A stretch of DNA of 64,000 nucleotides from Granulosicoccus antarcticus IMCC3135 (GCF_002215215.1 NZ_CP018632.1:4460501-4524500); one strand, 5' to 3'. Numbered from the stretch's first letter, positions 42,748-52,199 are shown. Notes: generated by a model not told the origin, from the sequence alone. Numbers and translations: made by a program.

Positions 42748-44100
42748 TCAATCACTCTGGCCGGCTTCAAAGGCTTCTGTACGCATCTGCGAAACCGCAT
42801 TGGCATGCGCATCAAAACCTTCATACAGAGCCATCTTGCGCGCATAAGGCGCCAGCTTCTGGTAGCCCTTGCGAGTCACATGCCCGATTGACATCAGCTT
42901 CAGATAATCATGTACGCCCAGCGGCGAACGGGTATGAGCACTGGCATTGGTCGGCAGTACCGCATTCGGCCCGAGTGTGAAGTTGCCGATACAGATAGGT
43001 GTATGTTCACCAAGCAGTATTTCCCCGGCATTGTGAATCAGCCCCAGATAATCATGCGGCTCTTTGGCGTGTACCTGTAAATGCTCGGGTGCGTAGGCAT
43101 TGACGAAGTCGATCGCCTGCTCGATGGTGTCGGTCAGAATGATTCCGCCACGAGGACCACACAGAACGGTGGATGAGAACTCGACTCGCTGTGCGCTCAT
43201 TTTTTCCCAATACCCGGGAATGGCATCCATGGCGGCTTGCGCGACAGCTTCAGAATTGGTGACAAGGTAGGCTGAGCTGTCAGGGCCGTGCTCAGATTCT
43301 ATCAGCAGATCCAGCGCGGCGACCCGACCATTGGCCGTCTCATCGGCAAGGATGATCGACTCACTGGGTCCCGCCGGTGGACCCGGATCCAACCTATCAG
43401 CAAGCAGACGTTTGGCGGCAACGACCCACGGACTGCCTGGGCCTACAATCTTGCGACATCGCGGCACGGTCTCTGTGCCGTAGGCCACGGCAGCCACACC
43501 CTGGGCACCACCGCATTTGAAGACACGTTCCACTCCTGCAATTCTGGCGGCAACCAGGGTGGCGGCATCGATTTTCCCATCCGGCCCCGGAGGGGTGATG
43601 ATCACCGGCTCAGGAACACCGGCAACCACCGCAGGAATGGCTGTCATCATCACGACACTGGGAAATGATCCCTTGCCACGTGGCACGTAGCAGGCCACCG
43701 ACTGGATCGGAACGATCTTTTCACCGGCAAAGACACCCGGATGCATCTCCTTCATCCACATGGATTCAGGCATCTGGGCTTCATGGAACTGGCGAACATT
43801 GTCACTACAGAATTCCATCACCTCGATCAGCGCCGAATCGACAGCATCATGGGCGGCATCAAAATCCGCCGGAGTTGCAGCAATGGCATCCACTGTGACC
43901 GGGGATTTGTCAAACTCATTGGCAAACCGCGCAAGAGCGGTATCGCCCTGCTTTCTGACGGCCTCGATGATGGGCCCTACCTTCTCGATGAATGGCGACA
44001 GATCGCCTTCGGTACGTTCAAGTAGCGCCTCTTTCTGTGACTCATCGAGTGAGCCGTAGGAATAGAAACTGATTTTCATGGATGCGGTGGTCCCACTCAT
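42748..44100 (-). CDS. Histidinol dehydrogenase-family enzyme of a catabolic operon, altered metal ligands
   Basis: 450 residues, NAD-dependent HisD fold: ACYVPRGKGSFPSVVMM, GGAQGVAAVAYGTETVP, KIVGPGSPWVVAAKRLL, GPSESIILAD, ESEHGPDSSAYLVT (268-281), YAPEHLQ with the catalytic Glu339-His340 pair, GNFTLGPNAVLPT (372-384) and DAHANAVSQMR (His432). HisD binds zinc through Gln, His, Asp and His; here those positions read Glu268, His271, Asn373 and His432. That rules out ordinary HisD and HpsN-like sulfopropanediol dehydrogenase. Operon with a polyamine-type ABC importer suggests oxidation of an imported amino alcohol or polyol to an acid. Start overlaps the permease stop (ATGA). Confidence 0.8.
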   Translation of the reverse strand: MSGTTASMKISFYSYGSLDESQKEALLERTEGDLSPFIEKVGPIIEAVRKQGDTALARFANEFDKSPVTVDAIAATPADFDAAHDAVDSALIEVMEFCSDNVRQFHEAQMPESMWMKEMHPGVFAGEKIVPIQSVACYVPRGKGSFPSVVMMTAIPAVVAGVPEPVIITPPGPDGKIDAATLVAARIAGVERVFKCGGAQGVAAVAYGTETVPRCRKIVGPGSPWVVAAKRLLADRLDPGPPAGPSESIILADETANGRVAALDLLIESEHGPDSSAYLVTNSEAVAQAAMDAIPGYWEKMSAQRVEFSSTVLCGPRGGIILTDTIEQAIDFVNAYAPEHLQVHAKEPHDYLGLIHNAGEILLGEHTPICIGNFTLGPNAVLPTNASAHTRSPLGVHDYLKLMSIGHVTRKGYQKLAPYARKMALYEGFDAHANAVSQMRTEAFEAGQSD

Positions 44101-44897
44101 TTTGATTTGAGGAAAATTTCAAGGCCGACGGTTTTATCAAGTAACCAGATAGCCAACAGGGCAATGACGATGTAGAGAACGGATACGGCTGCAAGATCTG
44201 GCGTAATGACACTGCGTATGGAGTTGTAGATCTGCACCGGCAACGTCACGGTCCGCGCATCTGTCAGAAACAGGCTGACCAGAAACTCGTTGAACGCCAG
44301 GATAAACATCAGCAAAGCACCGGTTATCACACCAGGCATGACCGCTGGCAAGGTGACCGAGAAAAAGGTCTGAACCGGCCATGCTCCGCAACTGTAGGCA
44401 GCATTCTCAAGCTCCGGGTCCAGGCCGTTTACAGTCGCAGTCACCGACCAGATCATGAAAGGCAGATTGATCAGGCACAAGGCAACACCGACCGGCCAGA
44501 GACTTCCCAGAATGCGTATTTCGCCAAAAAATATCATCATGGCGATACCTGATACTACCAGCGGTATGGTGAACGGTAGCAGCAGATAGACCTGTATTGT
44601 TTGCTGAAAACGAATGCGATACCGCACAGTTGCCAACGCGGCCAGAGTGCCGACAGGCAAGGCGACCAGGGTGCAAATTATCGAGACAATAAAGGTGCGC
44701 AGCAATGCCTGCCGGAAATCCTCCAGATGCCAGAGACGCTCATACCATCTTAATGAGAAGCCTTCAGGCGGAAACTGAATGATATCGCCAGCGGTAAAAG
44801 AGGCACCGATGATAATGATCGTCGGCAGACTTAGCGTAATCAGACTGAAGCTGACCAAAGACCACAGAACGAACTGCTTGTTGGGTACCCAGCTCAC
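44097..44897 (-). CDS. ABC transporter permease, PotC-like
   Basis: 266 residues, six helices. The EAA-type cytoplasmic loop reads LENAAYSCGAWPVQTFFSVTLPAVMPGVITG. Spermidine/putrescine or 2-aminoethylphosphonate-type importer subunit. Overlaps the second permease and the dehydrogenase by ATGA at both ends, indicating coupled translation. Confidence 0.9.
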   Translation of the reverse strand: MSWVPNKQFVLWSLVSFSLITLSLPTIIIIGASFTAGDIIQFPPEGFSLRWYERLWHLEDFRQALLRTFIVSIICTLVALPVGTLAALATVRYRIRFQQTIQVYLLLPFTIPLVVSGIAMMIFFGEIRILGSLWPVGVALCLINLPFMIWSVTATVNGLDPELENAAYSCGAWPVQTFFSVTLPAVMPGVITGALLMFILAFNEFLVSLFLTDARTVTLPVQIYNSIRSVITPDLAAVSVLYIVIALLAIWLLDKTVGLEIFLKSK

Positions 44898-45826
44898 GGT
44901 GCTTCACTCCTGATACTGAGCGTACCGGCACCGGTCAGCCAGAACACCAACGCAACCAACAGGCTGCCGATGGCCACCAGCACCATGGACAAGGCGGCCC
45001 CCAGACCTGAATTGGACAGTTGGAAAAAGCTGTCGTAGATAGCACTGGCGATGAAGTCGGTAGTACCCCCGCCCAGAATTTCGGGCATGGCAAAATCGGT
45101 CATGGTCAGAGTAAAGACGACGATACCAGCCCCAACCAGTCCCGGTCGGGCCATCGGCAACACGACGTGCCGGAAGGTTCTGATCCAGTTTGCTCCCAGA
45201 CTCTCGGCAGCCAGCTCCATATCCTCACTGATCGCCGTGACCGCGGGTACGATCAGCAACACGGCAAATGGCAACATATATTGCACCAGTCCAAAAATGA
45301 CTGCCCCATAGTTGTAGATCAGATCCAGCGTCGGCAGTCCCATTTTCACCAGCAGGGTGTTGACGATGCCCTGCTGACCCAGAATGATGAGCCAGCCATA
45401 GGCACGCACAACCTGACCAATGAAAAAAGGCAGGAACAGGGACACCAGCAAAAGCTTGCGAACCAGCGCAGATTGGGTACGCACCATGACGTAGGCATAG
45501 GGAAAGGCCAGTAGCAAGGTAAAGAAGGTCACAAGCGTAGCTGCCAGCAGGGTCCTGAGCAGAATGCGCAAATAGACCGGCTGCTCGGCAAAGAACAGGT
45601 AATTGCCGAACGAATAGGCCTCCTTCAAACGATAGGTGGCCGTATCCAGCTCATGCAGGCTGTACTCCATCATATAGCCCAGGCCAATCAGCAGAATGCC
45701 GACTAGCAGCAAGGCCGGTGCGATGAACAGATAGCCGGTTGCCCCACGAAATTTCATGGGCCAGAGCGTCAGGGCTACAGACTCCACTTTGTCCAGCAAG
45801 GTCCACAGAACAGATTGACGGGTCAT
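44894..45826 (-). CDS. ABC transporter permease, PotB-like
   Basis: 310 residues with six helices. EAA loop MELAAESLGANWIRTFRHVVLPMARPGLVGAGIVVFTL; also YAYVMVRTQSALVRKLLLVSLFLPFFIGQVVRAYGWLIILG, typical of PotB/PotH permeases. Pairs with the PotC-like subunit to form the channel. 24 bp behind the binding-protein gene. Confidence 0.9.
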   Translation of the reverse strand: MTRQSVLWTLLDKVESVALTLWPMKFRGATGYLFIAPALLLVGILLIGLGYMMEYSLHELDTATYRLKEAYSFGNYLFFAEQPVYLRILLRTLLAATLVTFFTLLLAFPYAYVMVRTQSALVRKLLLVSLFLPFFIGQVVRAYGWLIILGQQGIVNTLLVKMGLPTLDLIYNYGAVIFGLVQYMLPFAVLLIVPAVTAISEDMELAAESLGANWIRTFRHVVLPMARPGLVGAGIVVFTLTMTDFAMPEILGGGTTDFIASAIYDSFFQLSNSGLGAALSMVLVAIGSLLVALVFWLTGAGTLSIRSEAP

Positions 45827-45850
45827 ATTTTGTAAACCTGACGCATTAAA

Positions 45851-46948
45851 TCAGCTCTGAAAAATTTCGTTGAATTTGGCAAACCAGATCGGTTGATTTT
45901 CCACCAACACCGGAGAAGGCACACTCACCAGCTTGGCAAAATCCTCAGCCTTGGTCGGATAAGACGGGTCACCAACCAGATCCTCCGGAGGCGTGATGCC
46001 CGGATAGACAGGCGGCAAGCCCAGCATGGAACACCACTTCTCTTGTGCCTCTTTGCTCAATGCAAAATTGACAAATTCCTTGGCCCAGAACTCTTCATTG
46101 GTGGGCAGACCTTTGGGTATCCACAGACCGTCGGTATCGACCTTGCAGCCCTCCTCCGGTACGGTCCATTTGACGTCGATGCCGTTCTGTTGAGCCGCTC
46201 GGGCATTCACAGAGATCGTGCAGGCGACATCTATCTCACCCTTCTGAAACCAGGTTGTGAAGTCAGAGTCTTCGCCCAGCAATGGCTCGTTCTGCTTCAA
46301 TTTTTTGTAAAATTCATAACCCGGTTCCATGTTGCCCGGGATGTCGGCGAATGTGCCACCACCAGCAATCACGGAGATCGGGTTGAAGCCGATGCCATCG
46401 TCATACAAGGCAATACGGCCTTTGAACTTTGGATCCAGCAATACATTCCACGAGGTGGGTGCACCGTCGGGAAAGGCCTCGGAGCGATACGCACAGACAT
46501 AAACATAGGCGTAGGTATTGACCAGCGGATAGCCTTCCAGCCCGGCAGGCTTTGCCAGTGGCAACAATCCTTCCAGGTTTGACAGATCGCTCAGATCAAC
46601 AGTGACGCCGCGCAATGCGGATATGGTGGCGTTAGTGGAGGTATCCCAATTGACATGGATGGGTGGAATACGGCCCTGATCAACAGCGGCCCAGATTTTG
46701 GGCTTGATCTCATTATCTTCGGTAAAATCCAGTCGTACCTTGATGCCGGTTGCGGCAGTGAAAGGATCGGCAACACCGGCCTTGAGAGCTTCACCCCAAG
46801 CGCCTCCCCAAGCTCTGACTATCAGCTCCTTGGGCTTGTCATTGGCTTGCAGCAACCCTGGTACCGCCATCATACCGGCAGCAGCCGCACCGGCTTTGAG
46901 TGCCGTTCGTCGCTTGATACTGTCGATCTGGTTCATCTTATTCATCAT
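45851..46948 (-). CDS. Periplasmic substrate-binding protein (polyamine/spermidine type)
   Basis: 365 residues from the ATG at 46948, preceded by GAAGG; a GTG at 46960 is an alternative. The leader has a Tat-like KRRTALKAGAAAAGMMAVPGLLQA. The mature protein (ELIVRAWGGAWGEALKAGVADPFTAATGIKVRLDF) matches the PotD-like class 2 group used for polyamines, aminoethylphosphonate or opines. Its 5' end overlaps the ATPase 3' end by 11 bp. Ligand unknown. Confidence 0.88.
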   Translation of the reverse strand: MMNKMNQIDSIKRRTALKAGAAAAGMMAVPGLLQANDKPKELIVRAWGGAWGEALKAGVADPFTAATGIKVRLDFTEDNEIKPKIWAAVDQGRIPPIHVNWDTSTNATISALRGVTVDLSDLSNLEGLLPLAKPAGLEGYPLVNTYAYVYVCAYRSEAFPDGAPTSWNVLLDPKFKGRIALYDDGIGFNPISVIAGGGTFADIPGNMEPGYEFYKKLKQNEPLLGEDSDFTTWFQKGEIDVACTISVNARAAQQNGIDVKWTVPEEGCKVDTDGLWIPKGLPTNEEFWAKEFVNFALSKEAQEKWCSMLGLPPVYPGITPPEDLVGDPSYPTKAEDFAKLVSVPSPVLVENQPIWFAKFNEIFQS

Positions 46949-48062
46949 TTTTACCTTCACTTGATGTTTGTGGGATCAGCTCTGGAGTCAGCGGGAAGGC
47001 GTAGAACACATCAGCGCTCCAACCCAGCTGCACTCTTTCGTTGATCGAATATTCGGCGTGTGAACCGGGGTCGTGATCAAACACATACAGTGACGAGTTA
47101 TCCAGCTCTTCGACAAGCATCTCGTAGACAATCCGATCACCTTCAAAGATACGCTGCACCACAAGGCCGGTAACCTTGTTGTCCACGGCAGCATCATCAG
47201 GACCACACATTCTGACCTGCTCTGCCCGCACGGCGCAGTCAATGACATCACCGCTCTTGATCAGTTCACCATTGCCACGTGCAAGCAACGGCGTGCCACC
47301 GACATCGACTTTGATCAAACCCTCGTCAACCGACAGAACACGGCCCTTGAACATGGATGTGACACCAATGAAATTGGCGACAAACTGGTTACCGGGTTTC
47401 CGATAGACCTCCAACGGGGTATCTGCTTGCTGAACAACACCCTCATTCATGACGATGATGCGATCCGACATGACCAGTGCCTCGCGTTGGTCGTGAGTCA
47501 CATTAATGGTGGTCACGCCCAACTCCTGCTGGATACGACGAAACTCAAGCTGCATTTCTTCTCGCAGTTTTCTATCAAGTGCAGAGAGCGGCTCATCGAG
47601 CAGCAGCAGATCAGGACTGAACGACAGGGCTCTGGCAATTGCCACCCGCTGCTGCTGACCACCGGAAAGCTGGTGCGGCTTGCGATCTCCCAGATCCTGC
47701 AACTTGACCAAGCGCAAGTACTTGTCAGCCAGTTCGGCAATCTGTTCCGGATCAAATCGTCGCATTTTCAGTGGAAAGGCGACATTCTCATGCGCACTCA
47801 TATGCGGAAACAAGGCCAGCTTCTGGAAAACCATGCCAATGCTTCTCTGATAGGGAGGCACCTCTTCGACACGCTGACCGTTGATCATGATATGACCACT
47901 TGTGGGTGCATCGAAGCCTGCGATCATGCGCAGCAGTGTTGTTTTACCGCAGCCACTGGGACCAACGATGGTCAGAAAGTCTCCACGCTGCAAGGACAGA
48001 CTGACATCATCCACCGCGGTGGTTTTGCCAAAGACTTTGCTGACGCCGCTGATTTCGATCAT
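46938..48062 (-). CDS. ABC transporter ATP-binding protein, PotA-like
   Basis: 374 residues. Walker A GPSGCGKTTLLRMIAG, Q-loop MVFQKLALFPHMS, signature LSGGQQQRVAIARAL, Walker B LLLLDEPLSALD, switch VTHDQ, then a C-terminal TOBE domain. Energises the two permeases. First transporter gene after the GntR regulator (19 bp gap). Confidence 0.92.
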   Translation of the reverse strand: MIEISGVSKVFGKTTAVDDVSLSLQRGDFLTIVGPSGCGKTTLLRMIAGFDAPTSGHIMINGQRVEEVPPYQRSIGMVFQKLALFPHMSAHENVAFPLKMRRFDPEQIAELADKYLRLVKLQDLGDRKPHQLSGGQQQRVAIARALSFSPDLLLLDEPLSALDRKLREEMQLEFRRIQQELGVTTINVTHDQREALVMSDRIIVMNEGVVQQADTPLEVYRKPGNQFVANFIGVTSMFKGRVLSVDEGLIKVDVGGTPLLARGNGELIKSGDVIDCAVRAEQVRMCGPDDAAVDNKVTGLVVQRIFEGDRIVYEMLVEELDNSSLYVFDHDPGSHAEYSINERVQLGWSADVFYAFPLTPELIPQTSSEGKNDE

Positions 48063-48081
48063 GGATTGTGTGTTGATGATG

Positions 48082-48867
48082 CTATTTCTCGAAGCCGATC
48101 GACTGGCCTGACAGATCGGCCGGATTGACTCTGACCGTCACTCTGTATCGATCACCCGGGTGCGAAAAATACCCCAATGTGACGACCTTGGGACCAACCC
48201 AGGTTCTGCGACGAATCCGCAGGATCGGCGTATTTTCACTGATTTGCAGCAATTTTTGCTCACTGGCATCGGGGGTACGGGCCTCGACCAGCTGTTCCAG
48301 CTCAGAGACTGGCGAGATTGACTGAAAGTAGTCAAACATCGAAGAATTTATCAAATCCTGTTTCAGCAGATCCGGGGCAAATTCTTCACGCACATAGCGA
48401 CTTTCAATCTGTATGGGATCCTGATTGGAGAAGTGCAGCATTGAAACGTGAATGATGGGCGAATTTTTATCCAGCCCCATCAGATCAGCAATCGATTTGT
48501 TGGCCAGGCAGTGCTCCCCGATCAGCATTTTGCAAGAGTAGACAGCCCCTCGTCCTATCACCACATCCCGGATATCACTAAGTGCCACCAGGGAGCTTGT
48601 CGGGCTGGACTTGCTGACAAAGGAGCCTACACCCTGCAGCCGTGTGATGATGCCGTCGCGTTTGAGTTCTCGAAGCGCCCGGTTGACAGTCATTCTGGAC
48701 ACCTCAAGATCCTTGACCAGACGACTCTCTGAAGGCAGTTTCTCACCCGGTTTGTAATTTCCGGCCACTATCGCTTTCACGATGTGTTGCTTGACCATCA
48801 TGTACAGAGGGACAGAGCTGGCCACATCCAAGGCCTCAATCGGAGCATCCATGTTCAGATCATTCAT
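48082..48867 (-). CDS. GntR-family regulator, HutC/UTRA subfamily
   Basis: 261 residues. N-terminal winged helix VPLYMMVKQHIVKAIVAGNYKPGEKLPSESRLVKDLEVSRMTVNRALRELKRDGIITRLQGVGSFV (~18-83), then a UTRA ligand domain (SMLHFSNQDPIQIESRYVREEFAPDLLKQDL and ENTPILRIRRRTWVGPKVVTLGYFSHPGDRYRV). UTRA domains bind small effectors, urocanate in HutC. The regulator is inside the operon it probably represses, behind the SDR gene; the TGTATATACA palindrome at 49716-49737 matches the HutC operator core. Confidence 0.9.
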   Translation of the reverse strand: MNDLNMDAPIEALDVASSVPLYMMVKQHIVKAIVAGNYKPGEKLPSESRLVKDLEVSRMTVNRALRELKRDGIITRLQGVGSFVSKSSPTSSLVALSDIRDVVIGRGAVYSCKMLIGEHCLANKSIADLMGLDKNSPIIHVSMLHFSNQDPIQIESRYVREEFAPDLLKQDLINSSMFDYFQSISPVSELEQLVEARTPDASEQKLLQISENTPILRIRRRTWVGPKVVTLGYFSHPGDRYRVTVRVNPADLSGQSIGFEK

Positions 48868-48894
48868 TATCTTGCAATCGAATTTTTCAGTGAT

Positions 48895-49677
48895 TCAGAT
48901 GGAGGCAAGGTAGCCGCCGTCAACATAAAATATCTGACCGCTGACATAGGATGAAGCTCTGGATGCCAGGAAAACAGCGATGCCTGTCAGCTCGTCCAAC
49001 TGACCAAATCTGTCCATGGGGATTTTTGCCCGCATGGCATCCTGCCAGGCCTGGTCCTGGTAGAACGCCTCGGTCAGCTCGGTTCTGAAATAGCCGGGAC
49101 CGATGGCATTGACCCGTATTCCCTGTGGCGACCACTCGGTACTCAGTGCGCGAGTCATACCCAGTATCCCGCTTTTGGATGCGGTATAGGCCGTTGCCGT
49201 GGGTACGCCCACCGCCGAGGTCAAGGAGCCCAGATTGATCAGGCTGCCTTCCTTCTGCAAGGCAATCAGTGCTTTTGCAAACTGCTGGGCTACGAAAAAT
49301 GAGCCCTTCAGATTGGTATCACAAATAGTGTCCCACAGCGCCTCATCGACATCGAGCGAGGGGCAGACCTGCTCAACGCCTGCGTTGTTTATCAGGATAT
49401 CAGCGCTCAGTCGCTGGTTCTTCAGCTCGGCAAAAAGACGCGTGACCGATGAGACATCGCGCACATCCAGCTGAAACACATGGCATTTTCTGCCCAGGGC
49501 TTCTATGGAATGGCAAAGCTCTGTGAGCGGATCTTCGCTACGGGTCGTCGCAATCACATCGGCACCGGCCGCCGCCAGCCCTAGGGCCAGCGATCGACCG
49601 ATACCACGGCTGCCCCCGGTGACGAGTGCAGTTTTGCCGGACAGCTTGAATAGTGAGTCAGGAGACGCATCGCTCAC
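48895..49677 (-). CDS. Short-chain dehydrogenase/reductase, first gene of the HisD-like operon
   Basis: 260 residues. TGGSRGIGRSLALGLAAAGADVIATTR (cofactor site), NNAGVEQ, INLGSLTSA, YTASKSG and a C-terminal YVSGQIFYVDGGY, all classical SDR. Resembles gluconate 5-dehydrogenase or 3-oxoacyl reductase types. GGGTGA precedes the ATG. Two contexts compete: oxidation partner of the HisD-like enzyme downstream, or the DEH reductase of alginate breakdown, since the alginate lyase gene lies just upstream. The palindrome promoter favours the first. Confidence 0.88.
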   Translation of the reverse strand: MSDASPDSLFKLSGKTALVTGGSRGIGRSLALGLAAAGADVIATTRSEDPLTELCHSIEALGRKCHVFQLDVRDVSSVTRLFAELKNQRLSADILINNAGVEQVCPSLDVDEALWDTICDTNLKGSFFVAQQFAKALIALQKEGSLINLGSLTSAVGVPTATAYTASKSGILGMTRALSTEWSPQGIRVNAIGPGYFRTELTEAFYQDQAWQDAMRAKIPMDRFGQLDELTGIAVFLASRASSYVSGQIFYVDGGYLASI

Positions 49678-49712
49678 CCTGCCAGACCTCTGAAAATGGG
49701 GATATAGCAGAA

Positions 49713-49742
49713 ACCATAGCCTGTATATACAGGCTATGTCAA
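49713..49742 (-). promoter_or_regulatory. Promoter of the SDR-HutC-ABC-HisD operon with a 22-bp palindromic operator
   Basis: A perfect palindrome spans 49716-49737 (arm ATAGCCTGTAT plus its complement), containing TGTATATACA. On the reverse strand a perfect TTGACA -35 (49737-49742) touches one edge, and TATGGT (49713-49718) as -10 touches the other, with an 18-bp spacer. The palindrome fills the spacer, so a bound repressor would block polymerase. A weaker dyad, GCTGTA-N11-TACAGC, lies at 49747-49769. Confidence 0.75.
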
Positions 49743-49773
49743 CCAGGCTGTAATTTCAACAAATACAGCTAAT

Positions 49774-52125
49774 TCAAGCTTTTGCCAACTTCTGCACAGT
49801 TATCTTGAAAGACTGGTCATCAGCATCTGTGAAGTATAAATCACAATCGTACCCTTGATCATCGAGAAAGTGAAACACGCGACGAGGTTCACTCAACGGA
49901 TACGGCACCAACAAGGTTGCAATTCGGTGCCGACGCGATTCGGGATAGGCAACGGTCAATTGCGAACTCACTGGCAAACCTTTGATCTCATTCGGGTCAA
50001 CTCCTTCGAAGGCAGCTTCCTGACTAAGGGCTGGTGCCCCTGCTTCCGACCAGAGTATCTGCCCGTAGAAGCCCGCCTTCTCACCCGAGTAACGAAATGA
50101 GTTCTTTGCCAACTGCATCGGCTCATTGGTGTGCAGCAGCCATTCAATACTCACCGGACTATCAGCATCAATGCTGTCAACGATGACGAAGTACTGATTG
50201 CGAACAAAGTAGATATCGCGAAGCACGGATGTGACACTGTCATTAACCGAGGCATACGCCGCCGTTGCATTACCACGTATGTGTATATGGTCCTCATGCA
50301 CATTGGCAAATTCGATCTGACCTGAAGCACGCATCGCACGCGCTTTATCCTTGTCAGCATACTGGCCCTTACCATTGATCAGAATGGCATTCTTGGAACG
50401 TGTCTGCCGGCGCCATGCCTGATGCATGGAGCTGTTGAATGCAACATAGTAGCCCGATTGTATGGCCAGATCTTCCCCGAACGCCGAGAGACAGAAAGCG
50501 TTCTGATCACCATGACTGTGACTGATCGAGCCGTAAGGGCTGGACTTGAACACGAACTGCATATGCTTGTCCGGCTCGTCCATGTCGACTTGCAGAGCCG
50601 CCCAGCCAATACCACGAAACCATTTCAGTACTTCCATGTCCTCCGGTATGTCTGCCTCGACACTGGGAAAGTCGTGCCTGTAAGCCATGTCGTCGAAACG
50701 CAGATCCCACCAACCGTAGTTGTAGAACTCCATTTCCGTACCCGGATCGTTACGCAGGATCTCTTCGAAGAACCACTGGTAGGCACCATTACCGGTAACT
50801 CCGGCAAACTGTCGCAGGTTGTATCCCACCTTCAAGCAAGGAAGATCACCCATCGTTGAATCATCACCAAACGTTGCTCGGCGCGTGTCTGGGGATTTTG
50901 TGTACAGCGGAAAATCACCGGTTTTCTGGAAAAATGGTCGAGCATAAAGATCAAGACCCGTAAAGCTCTTGAGCAGATTGGCAGCATCAATCAGATAAGC
51001 CATACCCGTCATCCAGTAATGCGGCCCTTCTGCCCAGCCGCCATCAGCATCACCCCACGGGGAATAGACGGTATAAAGAAACTCAATGCTGTAATTGAGC
51101 CATTCTTCTGCCTCGGGCTCCTCGTCCAGCATGGCAATACAGGCAGGAATCAGCACCGCTGAGACAGAACGAACCGCATGACTGTCGAATGGAAACAAAT
51201 GAATATTGGATTGCAGCATGACGTGCACAGCAATCTGGCGGGTACGCGCCAGCAGTGCAGCACGAACAACCGTTCTTTCCTCCTCCGTCAGGACATCGTG
51301 CAACCAGTCATAGCCCCATGCAAGTGCCAGATTGATGCGAAACGCCCATTCATCGGTATAGGCTCTTGAGGTGGTTCCATCAGGGTCCCAGCTGGCAGCT
51401 TCGAGCAACCAGGCCTTGGCCCGCTCGACCATCTCGGCATCCTTGCGCACCTTGCCAGCGATAGCCAGATGACGGATAGCGTAAAGCACTTCCTGACAAT
51501 CAATATAAGTTTGTCGCCAGACCGGTGGAGTACGCTGATTGTTGGGGTAAGGTTTTGGCTCTGTCAGGATCTCTCGATCCATCCAAGGCAGCACTGATTT
51601 TTCAAGGAAAACATCCCAGGCACAAAATCCAGGATCCTCATTGATGGAAGTCTGAAAGCTTGCCAGTGAGCCCTTGTCCAGCCAGAGTCTGGGATGACCT
51701 TTCGGTGCGTTTGCGTAACGAGTGGCGCGTGTGGCCAGCGGCGTCTCGGGCAAATCAGCGGCAAGTTCGAAGGTGCGAACCTGACTCCAGTCAGTGATGG
51801 GCTTGCGTTTATCCGGGCACCAGACAGCGTAGGACCAGAAATAGCTTCCCGGTGGCAACGGCTGATCAGGTGTATGGAAATTCAGAGAGATTCCACTATA
51901 GCTCGTCGTGGACTCTGCTGGAAACTTGTCATTCGAAGACACACGCAGAACATACTGCGCACCATCTTCCAACACAGGCAACCATGAAAACCTGGGCGGG
52001 TTTTCAATGAGTTTATCATCCGCTCCCGGTGAATAACCGATCGTCAGTCTGCCCGCCCTGGGCTCGTCAAGGAAATTAGCCGCTGCTTTTTTCGAACCCG
52101 AACTGACAGGCGCACGTGAGGACAT
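49774..52125 (-). CDS. Exolytic oligoalginate lyase, PL15 (Atu3025-like), heparinase II/III fold
   Basis: 783 residues from the ATG at 52125 (the frame opens upstream with a TTG). No signal peptide is seen, so it is probably cytoplasmic. Small N-terminal beta domain (~20-130), alpha/alpha barrel (~140-420), and C-terminal antiparallel beta-sheets with SHSHGDQNAFCLSAFG. His316 (FDSHAV), Tyr370 (EGPHYWM) and His536 (SHSHGD) fall five residues after the His311, Tyr365 and His531 that I recall for Agrobacterium Atu3025. It cleaves oligoalginate to monomeric unsaturated uronate by beta-elimination. Last gene of the operon with the AlgQ/M1/M2/S-type importer. Confidence 0.85.
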   Translation of the reverse strand: MSSRAPVSSGSKKAAANFLDEPRAGRLTIGYSPGADDKLIENPPRFSWLPVLEDGAQYVLRVSSNDKFPAESTTSYSGISLNFHTPDQPLPPGSYFWSYAVWCPDKRKPITDWSQVRTFELAADLPETPLATRATRYANAPKGHPRLWLDKGSLASFQTSINEDPGFCAWDVFLEKSVLPWMDREILTEPKPYPNNQRTPPVWRQTYIDCQEVLYAIRHLAIAGKVRKDAEMVERAKAWLLEAASWDPDGTTSRAYTDEWAFRINLALAWGYDWLHDVLTEEERTVVRAALLARTRQIAVHVMLQSNIHLFPFDSHAVRSVSAVLIPACIAMLDEEPEAEEWLNYSIEFLYTVYSPWGDADGGWAEGPHYWMTGMAYLIDAANLLKSFTGLDLYARPFFQKTGDFPLYTKSPDTRRATFGDDSTMGDLPCLKVGYNLRQFAGVTGNGAYQWFFEEILRNDPGTEMEFYNYGWWDLRFDDMAYRHDFPSVEADIPEDMEVLKWFRGIGWAALQVDMDEPDKHMQFVFKSSPYGSISHSHGDQNAFCLSAFGEDLAIQSGYYVAFNSSMHQAWRRQTRSKNAILINGKGQYADKDKARAMRASGQIEFANVHEDHIHIRGNATAAYASVNDSVTSVLRDIYFVRNQYFVIVDSIDADSPVSIEWLLHTNEPMQLAKNSFRYSGEKAGFYGQILWSEAGAPALSQEAAFEGVDPNEIKGLPVSSQLTVAYPESRRHRIATLLVPYPLSEPRRVFHFLDDQGYDCDLYFTDADDQSFKITVQKLAKA

Positions 52126-52199
52126 TATAAGTATCTCGATCAATTAATAGAAAATAGCTGCCCGATCATCTTGTGATCAGGCAGCTCACTGATAAGCGG

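Noticed and set aside
42748-44100. Biosynthetic histidinol dehydrogenase (hisD)
   Set aside because: No other his genes are near, the operon is catabolic/transport in character, and two zinc-ligand positions differ from HisD.
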